A stretch of DNA of 64,000 nt from Flavobacteriales bacterium UBA7666 (GCA_002483265.1 DLHO01000020.1:1-64000), one strand, 5' to 3'. Positions 50,720 through 60,462 are shown, counted from the stretch's first letter. The notes: generated by a model not told the origin, from the sequence alone. Made by a program: numbers and translations.

Positions 50720-53008
50720 TTAGTTTTTAACCATTCTGCTTATTCCGGTGCTGTTTTCTGTTTCGATGTGAATCATGTAAACTCCTGATTGCACGTGTGA
50801 AAGATCAAATGAAGAACCGTTTTCAACCGTCATTGTTTCCAGTACCAGTTTTCCCTGCATATCATAAATGGTTAGCGTTCCTGAAGTTATTGATTCCCAC
50901 ATGGAAATCAGAACAAATCCGGTTGTTGGATTCGGGGAGAATACAATGCCTTCTAAAGCACCGTTTTCGCTTATTCCAAGTGAAGTTACATTGACACATG
51001 AAGATGTGTCTGAACAACCTGCTGAATTGCTTAAAACCACTGCATAACTTCCGTTTGCTGTAGCTGTGTATGTGCTGGATGTCTCTCCCGAAATTGCTGT
51101 ACCTGTGGAACAATTGATCCATTGGTAAGTTTGAGCTGCAGGTGTGGCAGTTAATGTTGCAACTCCCGAAAGATTTACGGTTGCGGTAGGAACAGCATCT
51201 ACATTCACTGTAACCTGATCAGTGGCAATACAATCACCATTATCAGCTGTTACGGTATACGTTGTGGTTGCCGTTGGAGTGAAAGGCATGGCTTGGTTAA
51301 CACTGTTGTCCCAAGAAAATGTTCCCGTTCCTGTTGCTGTTAGTGCGACTGACTCTCCAAGACAAATTGTTTGATTTACACCTGCATCTACCGTTGGAAG
51401 ATCAAGAACCGTTACCATTACTTCATCCGTTGTAGTGCAATCTCCATTATCTACGGTTACAGTATATGTCGTGGTTGCTGTTGGAGTAAAGGGCATGGCT
51501 TGATTAACACTGTTGTCCCAGGAAAATGTTCCTGTTCCTGTTGCAGTTAATGCGGTTGATTCCCCATCACAAATTTCTACGTCTGTTCCTGCATCTACTG
51601 TTGGAAGATTGTGAACCGTTACCGTTACTTCATCCGTTGTGGTACAGTTTCCGTTGTCTGCAGTTACAGTATACGTTGTGGTTGCTGTTGGAGTGAAGGG
51701 CATTGCTTGATTAACACTGTTGTCCCAGGAAAATGTTCCAGTTCCTGTAGCTGTTAGCGCGACTGATTCTCCATCACAAATTTCTACGTCTATTCCTGCG
51801 TCTACCGTTGGGTAATCATTAACCGTTACCGTTACTTCATCCGTTGCTGTACAATCACCATTATCTGCTGTTACAGTATATGTTGTGGTTGCTGTTGGGG
51901 TAAAAGGCATGGATTGATTTACACTATTGTCCCAGGCGAATGTTCCGGTTCCTGCAGCTGTTAGTGCCACTGATTCGCCATCACAAACTGCTACATCTGT
52001 TCCTGCATCCACTGAAGGAAGTGCATTCACTGTGATATTGGCAGTGAAACCGCAATCATTTATATTGGAACTTGTTGCAGTATATGTGATAGTACCCGTG
52101 GAAGCCGGAATAAAAGGAACACCGTTCATTACACCGTTATTCCAGGAAATTGTTCCACCATTGATTGAGGATGCAGAAAGTGTGATTGGTTGACCTTCAC
52201 AAACTGTGCTTGTAGAAACAACTCCATTGATTGAAGAGCAGATCACAGTTATGATTACAGTTCCGTTTCCAGTTTGTACTCCCGAAGTTGTTGATGCGTT
52301 GGTAGTTCCCGGATAAGAAATGTAGCTTGAACCTCCTCCTCCTGAAGAAACGTATCCTCCGCCACCACCATACCAGCCACCGCCTCCGGCACCTCCGGCA
52401 CAATAAGTATCCACCGGACTGCCATTTCCTCCAATGCCAAAAATTCCATTGGGTGATGAACCACCGTTTCCACTGTAAAATCCACCGGCGCCACCGGCAA
52501 TTGCTGTAGCTCCTTTTCCATTTGTACCTGGAATCCAGATTCCAATTCCATCGACGCCAGTTGTGCCGCCACCAGCTCCACCAACTCCATTTGACCATCC
52601 CTGACCGCCACCGCCACCGGCAACAATCATGCGATTCGCCAAAGAAGCAGTTGTACGGACATCGGAAGCACCGCCTCCTGGCCAGCCGTCGCCACCTGTG
52701 CAAGGAAGAACCAAAACAGCTCCGCCTCCGTTAAAACCTCCGGCTCCTAATTGTGCTGACGGTTTCCCACCGACATAAACCTGCAGAACCGCACCGGGAG
52801 TCACTGAAAAAGTTCCGATAGCCTGGCCGCCATTTCCACCGAAGGATCCGCCGCCTTGTGCACCATTTGCTTCTATTTGAATAACTGAAACGCCCGAAGG
52901 GACAGTATAGGTTTGAACAGCTCCTGTGTAATTAAATGTTGTAGTTTGTGAAAGTCCGTTGAATATAACAATCAGACAGACCATTAGATGGTAGTATTTG
53001 TGCTTCAT
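50720..53008 (-). CDS. T9SS-exported glycine-rich protein with four 69-residue repeats
   Basis: 762 residues with a signal peptide (MKHKYYHLMVCLIVIFNGLSQ). Residues about 30-260 form a Gly-rich domain (GGAGGGGWYGGGGGYVSSGG type) of the receptor-tyrosine-kinase-like Gly-rich family. Then a Cys-containing Ig-like module (VCEGQPITLSASS), four near-identical 69-residue Ig-like repeats (VDAGTDVEICDGESVALTA, FSWDNSVNQAMPFTPTATTT, each quoted in part), another Ig-like module, and a C-terminal type IX secretion sorting domain (VFSPNPTTGFVLISM, LSHVQSGVYMIHIE). It should be anchored or released at the cell surface and act as an adhesin. Close DNA identity between repeats points to recent duplication. 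Confidence 0.82.
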   Translation of the reverse strand: MKHKYYHLMVCLIVIFNGLSQTTTFNYTGAVQTYTVPSGVSVIQIEANGAQGGGSFGGNGGQAIGTFSVTPGAVLQVYVGGKPSAQLGAGGFNGGGAVLVLPCTGGDGWPGGGASDVRTTASLANRMIVAGGGGGQGWSNGVGGAGGGTTGVDGIGIWIPGTNGKGATAIAGGAGGFYSGNGGSSPNGIFGIGGNGSPVDTYCAGGAGGGGWYGGGGGYVSSGGGGSSYISYPGTTNASTTSGVQTGNGTVIITVICSSINGVVSTSTVCEGQPITLSASSINGGTISWNNGVMNGVPFIPASTGTITYTATSSNINDCGFTANITVNALPSVDAGTDVAVCDGESVALTAAGTGTFAWDNSVNQSMPFTPTATTTYTVTADNGDCTATDEVTVTVNDYPTVDAGIDVEICDGESVALTATGTGTFSWDNSVNQAMPFTPTATTTYTVTADNGNCTTTDEVTVTVHNLPTVDAGTDVEICDGESTALTATGTGTFSWDNSVNQAMPFTPTATTTYTVTVDNGDCTTTDEVMVTVLDLPTVDAGVNQTICLGESVALTATGTGTFSWDNSVNQAMPFTPTATTTYTVTADNGDCIATDQVTVNVDAVPTATVNLSGVATLTATPAAQTYQWINCSTGTAISGETSSTYTATANGSYAVVLSNSAGCSDTSSCVNVTSLGISENGALEGIVFSPNPTTGFVLISMWESITSGTLTIYDMQGKLVLETMTVENGSSFDLSHVQSGVYMIHIETENSTGISRMVKN
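51200..52027 (-). repeat. Four tandem 207-bp repeats within the T9SS adhesin gene
   Basis: The same bases (cactgttgtccca and a close variant) recur at 51301, 51508, 51715 and 51922, an exact 207-bp period, matching 69 codons. Only scattered substitutions separate the units. Copy number could vary by recombination. Confidence 0.88.
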
Positions 53009-53477
53009 AGCGTTTTTTAAGTAATAGTAAATCAGGCTAAAATTAGATATAATAATCTTACTTTTAGTGAATTATGTGGTTTTGGTTGATCTCGACCGCT
53101 CTGTCTCGTTTTTTATGGGAGAACCAGGGAAAGCAGGGGCAATTATGAGGTGTTCTTTGAGATTCTCCTGTCTGGTAATTGGGCGTTTGTCCGCTTTAGT
53201 AATCTTCTAAACAGGTTTCGATTTTCGTTCCGGGAAGAGGAAAAAATCCAATCTTCTATAAACAGTTGATTTCATTCTAAATTTCCAAATATTCAAAGTA
53301 GTTCAAATCTTGTTGACTCTTGAAGAATCTTTTTTTACTTTTAATGTATTGATATAGAGTGATTTTCGTGGTTTGACACCTTTTCAACACCTGCTTTTTT
53401 GGAAAAGGAGGAAAGAACAACCGATCTTTGGTAAATCAGAAAAAGAACAGTTGGTAATAATTAAAACTAAATAGCAA
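53009..53477. other. 469-bp gap with dispersed repeat copy 4
   Basis: Bases 53248-53325 match copy 2 (23090-23165), including the shared end attcaaag.agttc.aatc..gttgac. The rest has no gene, no clear promoter and no terminator that I can see. It separates two divergently transcribed T9SS-exported protein genes. Confidence 0.6.
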
Positions 53478-55163
53478 ATGCCATTAAAATCTTTTCATTT
53501 ATACCTGCTAAGCAGTGTGATTTTTGCAATCCTGAGTACAAACTCTTTCGGACAAAGCCTTCAGTGGGCAAAACAAATAGGTGGTGCAGGTTGGGATGAA
53601 GGAACTTCTATAAAAACGGATCAAAATAATGATGTTTATATAGTGGGGCTATTTATTGGAACGGTTGATTTTGATCCGGGTATAAACGTTTTCAATCTGA
53701 CCTCTGTTGGAGAAAAAGATGCGTTTATATGTAAGTTGGATACTTCTGGTGATTTAATATGGGCGAAACAATTTGGAGATAGTGCTTCTATTGACGAAAA
53801 AAGTTCGCTCGAACTAGATGCTTTTGGTAATCTATACATCACCAATTCTTTTTTAGGCACTGTCGATTTTGACCCGGGAGCGGGAAGTTTTCCTTTAACG
53901 TCCCAAGGAATGGACAGAGATGTTTTTATTCAAAAATTAGATGCAAATGGCAATTTTATATGGGCGAAACAAATAGGAGGACCTTTTGTTGCTCTATTTC
54001 CAACCCCGGCTCACAGCAATGCTATTGCAGTTGATGCTGCCGGAAATGTTTACTTAACGGGTTATTTTGACGGAACAATAGATTTTGATCCGCATCCGAC
54101 TTCCACTTTTGATATGACCTCTCAATTTAATGCAAGCGATATTTATGTTTGTAAATTAGATACTGACGGCGGCTTTGTTTGGGCGAAACAATTTACCGGT
54201 ACACAATCTCAAGGTGGAGTTGGTTATTCCATAGCAGTAGATGAAAGTGGTAATGTATATTCCACCGGGACTATTGGTGGAACAATTGATTTTGATCCGG
54301 GTTCGGGGACTTTTCTTCTTACCACATCAGTACCCAATCAAACAGAGATTTATATTAGTAAACTTGACCCATCAGGTAATTTCGTTTGGGCAAAAGAAAT
54401 GGGGCCAGGCGAGGGATCCGCTATTGCAATAGACGAGAGTAACAATGTATATTCCAGCGGAGGAGCTCCCTCCGGATACGTGTCTGTTATCAATAAACAT
54501 GATTCAGCCGGGAATCTTTTATGGGCGAAACCACTTGGTGGAATCAATGGGCAATCCATAGCATTGGATACGAATGGTAACGTATATACAATAGGTCTTT
54601 GTTTTGGAACAAACGATTTTGACCCGGGACCGGGAGTTTTTAATCTTACAGGAGGAAATTCTGATTCTTACATAAGCAGGTTAGATTCGTTGGGTAATTT
54701 TGTTTGGGCTGGTCTGTTAGCAGGAACAAGTCAAGTTTGGGCGCAGTCCATAACTCTGGATATGAATACTAATTTATACACGACCGGTTATTTTAATGAA
54801 ACCGCAGACTTTGATCCTTCCGCGCTCATTTTTAACCTAAACAGTCCAGCTATCGGTTATGATATTTTCATAAATAAATTGAGCACAAAAGTAGTGCTGG
54901 GGATTGATGAGTCTGATTTTGAAGCGGGAATGGTTGTTTATCCAAATCCAACCGAGGGGAATCTTACCGTTAAATTGGATAAAGAAACTGATGATCTGAC
55001 TGTTGTTCTTAAAACAATACAGGGACAAGTGGTGAATGCAAAATGGATCTGTATCCAAGATCGAATAGAGATTCAATTAAATGAAGAAAGTAGTGGTATT
55101 TATTTATTAGAGATATCTGATCAAAAAAATCACAGGGCGGTTCTGAAGATTAGTAAGAAGTAA
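53478..55163 (+). CDS. T9SS-exported SBBP-repeat beta-propeller protein
   Basis: 561 residues with a signal peptide (LYLLSSVIFAILSTNSFGQ). The body is made of SBBP-type repeats, each with a WAKQ-like start, a VDFDPG strand turn and KLD...GN: LQWAKQIGGAGWDEG, VDFDPGINVF, FICKLDTSGDLIWAKQF and so on, about eight units. The C-terminus is a type IX secretion sorting domain (MVVYPNPTEGNLTVKLD, SSGIYLLEISDQKN). It should be secreted or bound to the outer surface. Ligand unknown. It is convergent with the OSC gene. Confidence 0.85.
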   Translation: MPLKSFHLYLLSSVIFAILSTNSFGQSLQWAKQIGGAGWDEGTSIKTDQNNDVYIVGLFIGTVDFDPGINVFNLTSVGEKDAFICKLDTSGDLIWAKQFGDSASIDEKSSLELDAFGNLYITNSFLGTVDFDPGAGSFPLTSQGMDRDVFIQKLDANGNFIWAKQIGGPFVALFPTPAHSNAIAVDAAGNVYLTGYFDGTIDFDPHPTSTFDMTSQFNASDIYVCKLDTDGGFVWAKQFTGTQSQGGVGYSIAVDESGNVYSTGTIGGTIDFDPGSGTFLLTTSVPNQTEIYISKLDPSGNFVWAKEMGPGEGSAIAIDESNNVYSSGGAPSGYVSVINKHDSAGNLLWAKPLGGINGQSIALDTNGNVYTIGLCFGTNDFDPGPGVFNLTGGNSDSYISRLDSLGNFVWAGLLAGTSQVWAQSITLDMNTNLYTTGYFNETADFDPSALIFNLNSPAIGYDIFINKLSTKVVLGIDESDFEAGMVVYPNPTEGNLTVKLDKETDDLTVVLKTIQGQVVNAKWICIQDRIEIQLNEESSGIYLLEISDQKNHRAVLKISKK

Positions 55164-55215
55164 AATTTAAGTGTTTGACTTTCATTGAAAATAAATACCA
55201 GATCGCAGAAGTACT

Positions 55216-57462
55216 TTAAGAATAATAGCGCTTGTACCGCGCAATTGCCCACAAAGGGAAAATGTTTCGATACGAAGTATAGGTTTCCATGCAGTTTCCG
55301 TTAAATACACCGGAAATTCCTTCTTGAGGAAAATCACCGTTTGATTCCTGGCGGGAAAGAATAAAGGCAATTCCTTTTTCAATAGCGGTTTTGTCCGGAT
55401 GTTTTGCTTTCATTAAAGCAAGAAGGGCCCATGCGGTATTGATTATTTGCCCATCCTCGTGTTCAATGTACTTATGCTCCACACACGATTCGAAGGATTC
55501 TCCCCAGCTGCCATCGGTGCGTTGTTTACTCAACAAAAACTCACAGGCTTTTTGAATCTCCGGTGAATCATTTTTAGATCCGGTAGCTAATAAACCTTCA
55601 ATACCGAACCAGGTTCCATAGGTGTAGCAAACACCCCAGCAGCCATACCAGGAACCGTCGGGATCTTGTTTGGATTGTAAAAATTTCCCTCCGCGATCAA
55701 GCGCCCTTTTGATGTCTTCTTTGCGGTAATCGTGATTTTCTGAAAATTCCTTTAATCCCTGCATGGTGGCAGAAGAACATTCCGTATAGGTCACTTCTGT
55801 CATGATGTTCTCAAATAACATCGAAGGATTTAATATTTCAATCCATTTCGGAGCTCTTCGCTTTTCATAAGAAGCCCAGCCTCCGTCTTTATTTTGCATA
55901 AACAACAACCAATCAACTGCAGGATTTAAACGCTCCACATCAATGGGGTTTTGTTTGTTGATGTGTTCCTTGTTGTTATATAAAAGAGCAGTCTTCATTC
56001 CTTCCGACGTACAATCTGTTACTGCCCATGCGTGATCAATGGTTGAAAAAGGCCAGCAACCAAGTGTTACATCTCTCCAGTATTTGGTGTATTCCTTCGG
56101 ATTACGGTCGATTTGCGTGATGTCGATGAAGTGATAAATTTTCTCTGCCATTTCCGGAAAACTGGTTTCCATGTCTGCTTCCAGTAAAGCCTGTCCGGCA
56201 AATGCAGTATCCCATAATTGAGATCCGTTATAACCTCCCATTTTAGCGCCGTCTTCGGCAATCCACAGGTAATCTTGCCACCGTTTAACGTGGTTTTTAA
56301 ATTGCTCCGAATCTTTCCCGTGTTTGTGCCATACACAAATGGAATTCATTGCCTGATTTACCGGGCCGATATTGATATAACGCGTATGGATATCTTCGTG
56401 GTCAATGTAATCTTCCACATATTTCAACGCCCTTTTTCTGAATCTCCCGGAATGGATTTTCTCGTATCCGTTAACGATTTTACTTAAGCGGGTATACCAT
56501 TTACTAACAGGGTTGAAAATATCTATTTCACAAGCCTCACGGCGTGCTTTTTTCCAATTAATTGTATGGTAGTCTGTTGTGTATAATTCTTCCCTCAATT
56601 CTTTGATCAATTGAGTTTCTTGTCCTTTTACTTTGTTTCCGAAGCAGTATGACATTGGAAGGAAAAGCATTCGGTTGTGACACCAGTATTTTCCGGGGTG
56701 GAAGGGAAGCCATTTTGGCAACTTCCACAATTCAGGCAATAAAGAATCATTTCCCGCCCATTCATAGACATTTAGTACTGAAAGGTAAAACTTCCCCCAC
56801 ATTGGGATTTGTACTGCGCCACCGTGGCTTAAAATCCAATCCTGAGCTCGTTTCATATCCGGATTTGAAAGATCTTCTCCCAGAATACGTAAGGTCACAT
56901 ATTGCATGACTGTCCCGAACATGGTTGAATGTCCTTCGATATGTAATCCCCAACCACCGTCTTCGTTTTGGTGATTCCATAAATTGCGCTTCATTAAAAC
57001 CTGCATCGGTTTTTCAAAAGGTGCTTCGGTAATGTATGATGCGATGATCAATCCGGGAATCAGGAAAAGCGGACCTCCGTAGTCACCCGCCCAATTTCCA
57101 TCCGGTTCCTGTAATGTTTCGTAAAACGAAAAGCCGTTTAATAAGCTGATTTGTGCTCTGTCTTTGAGTGAAAGAGAATCAGCCGTGGCGGATGCTATAA
57201 TCTTTGGTTCACCAACTTGTTTATTGCGTAAATAACGAAATACGCGGTCGCCGGAATTTGGATTGACATTCTTGTCAAAAATAAAGGCACGATCAAATGC
57301 CTCTAAAAAAGCTACACCTTCGGGTTTTTCCCAATCGGATTCCTGTTGAATGATTCCTTTTAAATCGTCCGGAATTTCAAATTGCCAGGATTGTTGTCCG
57401 TTTTTTGAAGAAAACTTCCAGGTATCCCAAAAATAAGATTGGTCTTTTTGATTGAAATTCAC
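55216..57462 (-). CDS. Oxidosqualene cyclase
   Basis: 748 residues, full length for the lanosterol/cycloartenol-synthase group. It should cyclise (3S)-2,3-oxidosqualene to a polycyclic triterpenol. The acid residue is Asp483 in VTDCTSE (481-487), the oxidosqualene-type DCTAE motif; squalene-hopene cyclases carry DxDD instead. Other OSC markers: MSYCF (270-274), DYLWIAEDGAKMGGYNGSQLWDTAFAGQA (397-425, in parts), GSWYGCWGVCYTYGTWFG (603-620) and several QW repeats (118-130, 165-175, 523-532, 599-609, 646-655). The position equal to Ile481 of Arabidopsis cycloartenol synthase is Val481, as in animal lanosterol synthase, and the residue equal to His477 is His. It is the last gene of the operon, 6 bp after the prenyl synthase. 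Confidence 0.93.
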   Translation of the reverse strand: MNFNQKDQSYFWDTWKFSSKNGQQSWQFEIPDDLKGIIQQESDWEKPEGVAFLEAFDRAFIFDKNVNPNSGDRVFRYLRNKQVGEPKIIASATADSLSLKDRAQISLLNGFSFYETLQEPDGNWAGDYGGPLFLIPGLIIASYITEAPFEKPMQVLMKRNLWNHQNEDGGWGLHIEGHSTMFGTVMQYVTLRILGEDLSNPDMKRAQDWILSHGGAVQIPMWGKFYLSVLNVYEWAGNDSLLPELWKLPKWLPFHPGKYWCHNRMLFLPMSYCFGNKVKGQETQLIKELREELYTTDYHTINWKKARREACEIDIFNPVSKWYTRLSKIVNGYEKIHSGRFRKRALKYVEDYIDHEDIHTRYINIGPVNQAMNSICVWHKHGKDSEQFKNHVKRWQDYLWIAEDGAKMGGYNGSQLWDTAFAGQALLEADMETSFPEMAEKIYHFIDITQIDRNPKEYTKYWRDVTLGCWPFSTIDHAWAVTDCTSEGMKTALLYNNKEHINKQNPIDVERLNPAVDWLLFMQNKDGGWASYEKRRAPKWIEILNPSMLFENIMTEVTYTECSSATMQGLKEFSENHDYRKEDIKRALDRGGKFLQSKQDPDGSWYGCWGVCYTYGTWFGIEGLLATGSKNDSPEIQKACEFLLSKQRTDGSWGESFESCVEHKYIEHEDGQIINTAWALLALMKAKHPDKTAIEKGIAFILSRQESNGDFPQEGISGVFNGNCMETYTSYRNIFPLWAIARYKRYYS

Positions 57463-57468
57463 TGTTTA

Positions 57469-58458
57469 TCAAGTTGTTCTGCTAAGCATAATTTCACCCA
57501 ATTCGATCATTTTCTTTTTATCTTCTTCAGAAAGACCTGAAGACATAATTGCGTCTACCGATTTATTATGCAATTCTTCCATTTTATCCAACGCAATTTT
57601 ACCTACTCCGATTTCTTTGAAAATAGTTTGGAATCCACTGATTTTCGCTTCTTCGTCTTTTTCATCAAATAGTTGCGTTATACGGTTTTTTTGATCCGCA
57701 TTCGCATGTTGCATCGCGTTGATTAACAAGTAAGTCTTTTTATTCAGTAAGATATCACCTCCGATTCGTTTTCCAAATGTATCGTCGCCGAAGGTATCCA
57801 GGTAGTCATCCATAATTTGGAATGCTAATCCGGAATAAAGACCAAAATCGTATAGTTTTTTCTGATCTTCTACTGAAGCATTACCTAAAATAGCTCCTAT
57901 TTCGCAAGCACATCCAAACAAAACAGATGTTTTCAAGCGAATCATGTTCATGTATTCTTCTACAGTTACAACTTCCTGAGTCTCAAATTCCATGTCATAT
58001 TGCTGTCCTTCCATGACTTCCTGAGCCATTTTCAGGAAACTTTTTATTAAGACTGCAGACTTTTCTTCATTTCCTCTGATCAATAAACCAATAGAATGCG
58101 GTAACATGGCATCTCCCGTTACAATGGCTTTATCTACCCCGTATTTTTCGTGGACAGTAATCTCACCTCTGCGCAATGAAGCTTTATCCATGATATCGTC
58201 GTGTACCAATGTGAAATTATGGAATACTTCGATTGAAATTGCAGCAGACATAGCATCATCAGTACTTACACCAAACCCTTGAGCAGCCATTAACACCATA
58301 ATAGGGCGTAAACGTTTTCCCTGAAGTGTCATGATGTGATGTGTGGAATCAGATAAGTTACTTGGGAAACCTTCCAATGCTTTTGTCTCCAAAAATTGGA
58401 TAATCGCTTTTCTTTGGATTTCTAAATCCTGTTTTATTGTTGTCGTTGCTGTTGTCAT
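57469..58458 (-). CDS. Short-chain polyprenyl diphosphate synthase, probably farnesyl
   Basis: 329 residues. Condenses IPP with allylic diphosphates. First Asp-rich motif DDIMD at 87-91, second DDYLD at 217-221, plus GKRLRP and GDAML. There are two residues between the aspartates, unlike the four in IspA-type enzymes, and Phe82 lies five residues before the first motif, a place where an aromatic residue limits chain length to C15 or shorter. So farnesyl diphosphate is the likely product, with geranylgeranyl as the main alternative. It lies 3 bp after the mevalonate kinase gene. Confidence 0.85.
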   Translation of the reverse strand: MTTATTTIKQDLEIQRKAIIQFLETKALEGFPSNLSDSTHHIMTLQGKRLRPIMVLMAAQGFGVSTDDAMSAAISIEVFHNFTLVHDDIMDKASLRRGEITVHEKYGVDKAIVTGDAMLPHSIGLLIRGNEEKSAVLIKSFLKMAQEVMEGQQYDMEFETQEVVTVEEYMNMIRLKTSVLFGCACEIGAILGNASVEDQKKLYDFGLYSGLAFQIMDDYLDTFGDDTFGKRIGGDILLNKKTYLLINAMQHANADQKNRITQLFDEKDEEAKISGFQTIFKEIGVGKIALDKMEELHNKSVDAIMSSGLSEEDKKKMIELGEIMLSRTT

Positions 58459-58461
58459 AAT

Positions 58462-59403
58462 TTAAAATCTATAGAAAACTTCTAAATCTTCTTCTTTTAA
58501 TAATTGCTGTGTTTCCTCCCAGTTTTGGGTAAACCCGATCATATATCCACCACCACCGGAACCACAAATCTTTAAGTAATAATCTTTCGTATCCAAACCT
58601 TGCTGAACAATGCTTTGGTATTTTTTTGGAATCAGATAATCCATTTCGTCTAATTGAAATCTTACTAATTTTTCAAGGTTCAGATAAAAATTTTCGGTAT
58701 CTCCTTTCAGGAAATTATTAATCCCTGCATTTGCATATTCAATTAGCTTCGTTTGCAATTTTTGCTGAAAATCTTCTTTTTCGCAAGCACTATTAAATTG
58801 TTTAATCAGTTTCTCGGAGTTTCTGGCCATCCCGGTATTCAATAAAAACAGCACGTTCTTTCCGTTTTCATTGTAAACAGGAATATCGACCCTTACAATT
58901 TCTTTGTTGGCTTTTAACAATAATGGTTCATTGATAATGATACTCAGTGGATCAATCCCCGAACTCTTTCCGTGAAAATGTCCTTCCAAAGAACCCAAAG
59001 TGCTTTTTAAGCTTTGAACGCGGTCCATTGTTAAGTGTTTCAATTCATCTTTGAAATCACCGGCTTTTTCCAGATAGCGCAGGAATATTGCGGCAACAAG
59101 CGCACCGGAACTTCCCAAACCAAAACCTTGTGGAATATCACTTCTAAAAAACAATCCTTTGTCTAATTCCTGTGATAGTTGATTCACATTCAATTTGAAT
59201 GTATCGTCCGGGTGATTTTCTAAAATATGCTTGAAGAATTCTCTAATACCTTTGTTAGATAATACTGCAATTGCACTTTCTTCTACATTTTCAGGATAAC
59301 ACAATTTCCCGGAAAATTTACTGAATGGAATTGTCAGAGCCATACCGTTGTGTAAAACACTGTATTCTCCAAACACAAGAATTTTTGAATTAACTCTTTC
59401 CAT
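58462..59403 (-). CDS. mvk: Mevalonate kinase
   Basis: 313 residues. Phosphorylates mevalonate with ATP. GHMP-kinase motifs: KILVFGEYSVLHNG at the N-terminus, the phosphate loop GFGLGSSGALVAA, the mevalonate kinase signature GHFHGKSSGIDPL (about 150-162) and the C-terminal KICGSGGGGYMIGF. It is 3 bp after the decarboxylase gene. The assignment as mevalonate rather than phosphomevalonate kinase rests on the HGKSSGID signature. Confidence 0.85.
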   Translation of the reverse strand: MERVNSKILVFGEYSVLHNGMALTIPFSKFSGKLCYPENVEESAIAVLSNKGIREFFKHILENHPDDTFKLNVNQLSQELDKGLFFRSDIPQGFGLGSSGALVAAIFLRYLEKAGDFKDELKHLTMDRVQSLKSTLGSLEGHFHGKSSGIDPLSIIINEPLLLKANKEIVRVDIPVYNENGKNVLFLLNTGMARNSEKLIKQFNSACEKEDFQQKLQTKLIEYANAGINNFLKGDTENFYLNLEKLVRFQLDEMDYLIPKKYQSIVQQGLDTKDYYLKICGSGGGGYMIGFTQNWEETQQLLKEEDLEVFYRF

Positions 59404-59406
59404 TTG

Positions 59407-60462
59407 TTAACTATTCAATTTTGTTGGACCAGAGCCTTCTTCATCGAAAATGACCTTTTTATATGTGTCGCGTAAACCGTTGTTGATAAACTCTTCTACC
59501 TGTACTTCATACGCTTTTGGATAAAGCACGTGAACATTGGGACCTGCATCCAAAGTAAAACAAACGGGGATGTTATTTTCCTTCCGAAATTCCATCAATT
59601 TTTCAATGGCTGTAATTGTTCCCGGTTTTACTAATAAATAGTAATCCATAGACGTCATCATCATCGCATGCAATGTTAATGCTTCTGATTCACACAGTTG
59701 AATAAATGCATCCATGTTTCCGGTCTTTAGAATCTCAACCAAATCAACAGTGCGTTCATTTGCCTGTTTGAATCTATTTTCTGCGTAAGGATGATTATTC
59801 ATTAATGAGTGACCAACAGAACTGGATACTTTCTTGGGTTCATCTTCGATAATCAAAATTGCATCTTTCATATTCTGAAACGCTGCATGTACCTCTTTGA
59901 TTTCAATCGCATGCTGATTCGAAGAGTTTTGAATCTGTTCATTTTCTCCCCATAAAGCAAATCCAGAGAACATACTTCGTGATGCACTTCCACTTCCTAA
60001 TCGAGCTAAATTACTTGCCTCCGTATAAAAAGTTTCATCTTTTTCTTTTCCTTGTAAGCTATAGGCAATATCTAAAAGTGCCAAAGAAATTGCGCCGAAT
60101 GCTGATGCAGAAGAGGCAATTCCAGCTGAATGAGGAAAACTATTAGAGGAATGAATGGTAATTGCTTTTTCAGCTATAAACGGGAAGTATTCACGGTTAT
60201 CAAACAAAAATTTAGCAACACGCTGACCGAATTGCTCATTTATTTTTCCTTCAAAATAGTAGGATAACTGAACCACTTCATCAGCTGTTTTTTCTGATAA
60301 TTCTGCTTCGACTTCTGTAAATGAATTTGACAAAGTCAAACTTAATGAAGAGTTGCAAGGTATTTGAATTCCTTTTTTTCCCCAATATTTAACAATAGCA
60401 ATATTAGACGGGCAGCGCCACGTTACTTTTACTTTATTCATCAATTCCTTCTCTGTTTCCAT
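59407..60462 (-). CDS. mvaD: Diphosphomevalonate decarboxylase
   Basis: 351 residues. Converts mevalonate diphosphate to IPP. Signature SNIAIVKYWGKKGIQIPCNSS (first 20 in the N-terminal 45 residues), then HSAGIASSASAFGAISLAL, GSGSASRSMFSGFALW, and FTLDAGPNVHVLYP with the catalytic Asp. Translation could also start at an internal ATG seven codons in. The ATG directly follows the stop of the upstream kinase gene. Confidence 0.93.
   Translation of the reverse strand: METEKELMNKVKVTWRCPSNIAIVKYWGKKGIQIPCNSSLSLTLSNSFTEVEAELSEKTADEVVQLSYYFEGKINEQFGQRVAKFLFDNREYFPFIAEKAITIHSSNSFPHSAGIASSASAFGAISLALLDIAYSLQGKEKDETFYTEASNLARLGSGSASRSMFSGFALWGENEQIQNSSNQHAIEIKEVHAAFQNMKDAILIIEDEPKKVSSSVGHSLMNNHPYAENRFKQANERTVDLVEILKTGNMDAFIQLCESEALTLHAMMMTSMDYYLLVKPGTITAIEKLMEFRKENNIPVCFTLDAGPNVHVLYPKAYEVQVEEFINNGLRDTYKKVIFDEEGSGPTKLNS

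Noticed and set aside
51200..52027. CRISPR array
   Set aside because: The repeats are 207 bp, in frame, and code for Ig-like domains; there are no unique spacers.
52197..52703. Trp/Arg-rich open frames in the adhesin gene region
   Set aside because: They are other-frame readings of the glycine-rich (GGN) codons of the T9SS adhesin.
55216..57462. Squalene-hopene cyclase
   Set aside because: The catalytic region is VTDCTSE, the oxidosqualene-type motif, without a DxDD. The MSYCF and GSWYGCWGVCYTYGTWFG regions also fit oxidosqualene cyclases, and a squalene epoxidase is in the same operon.
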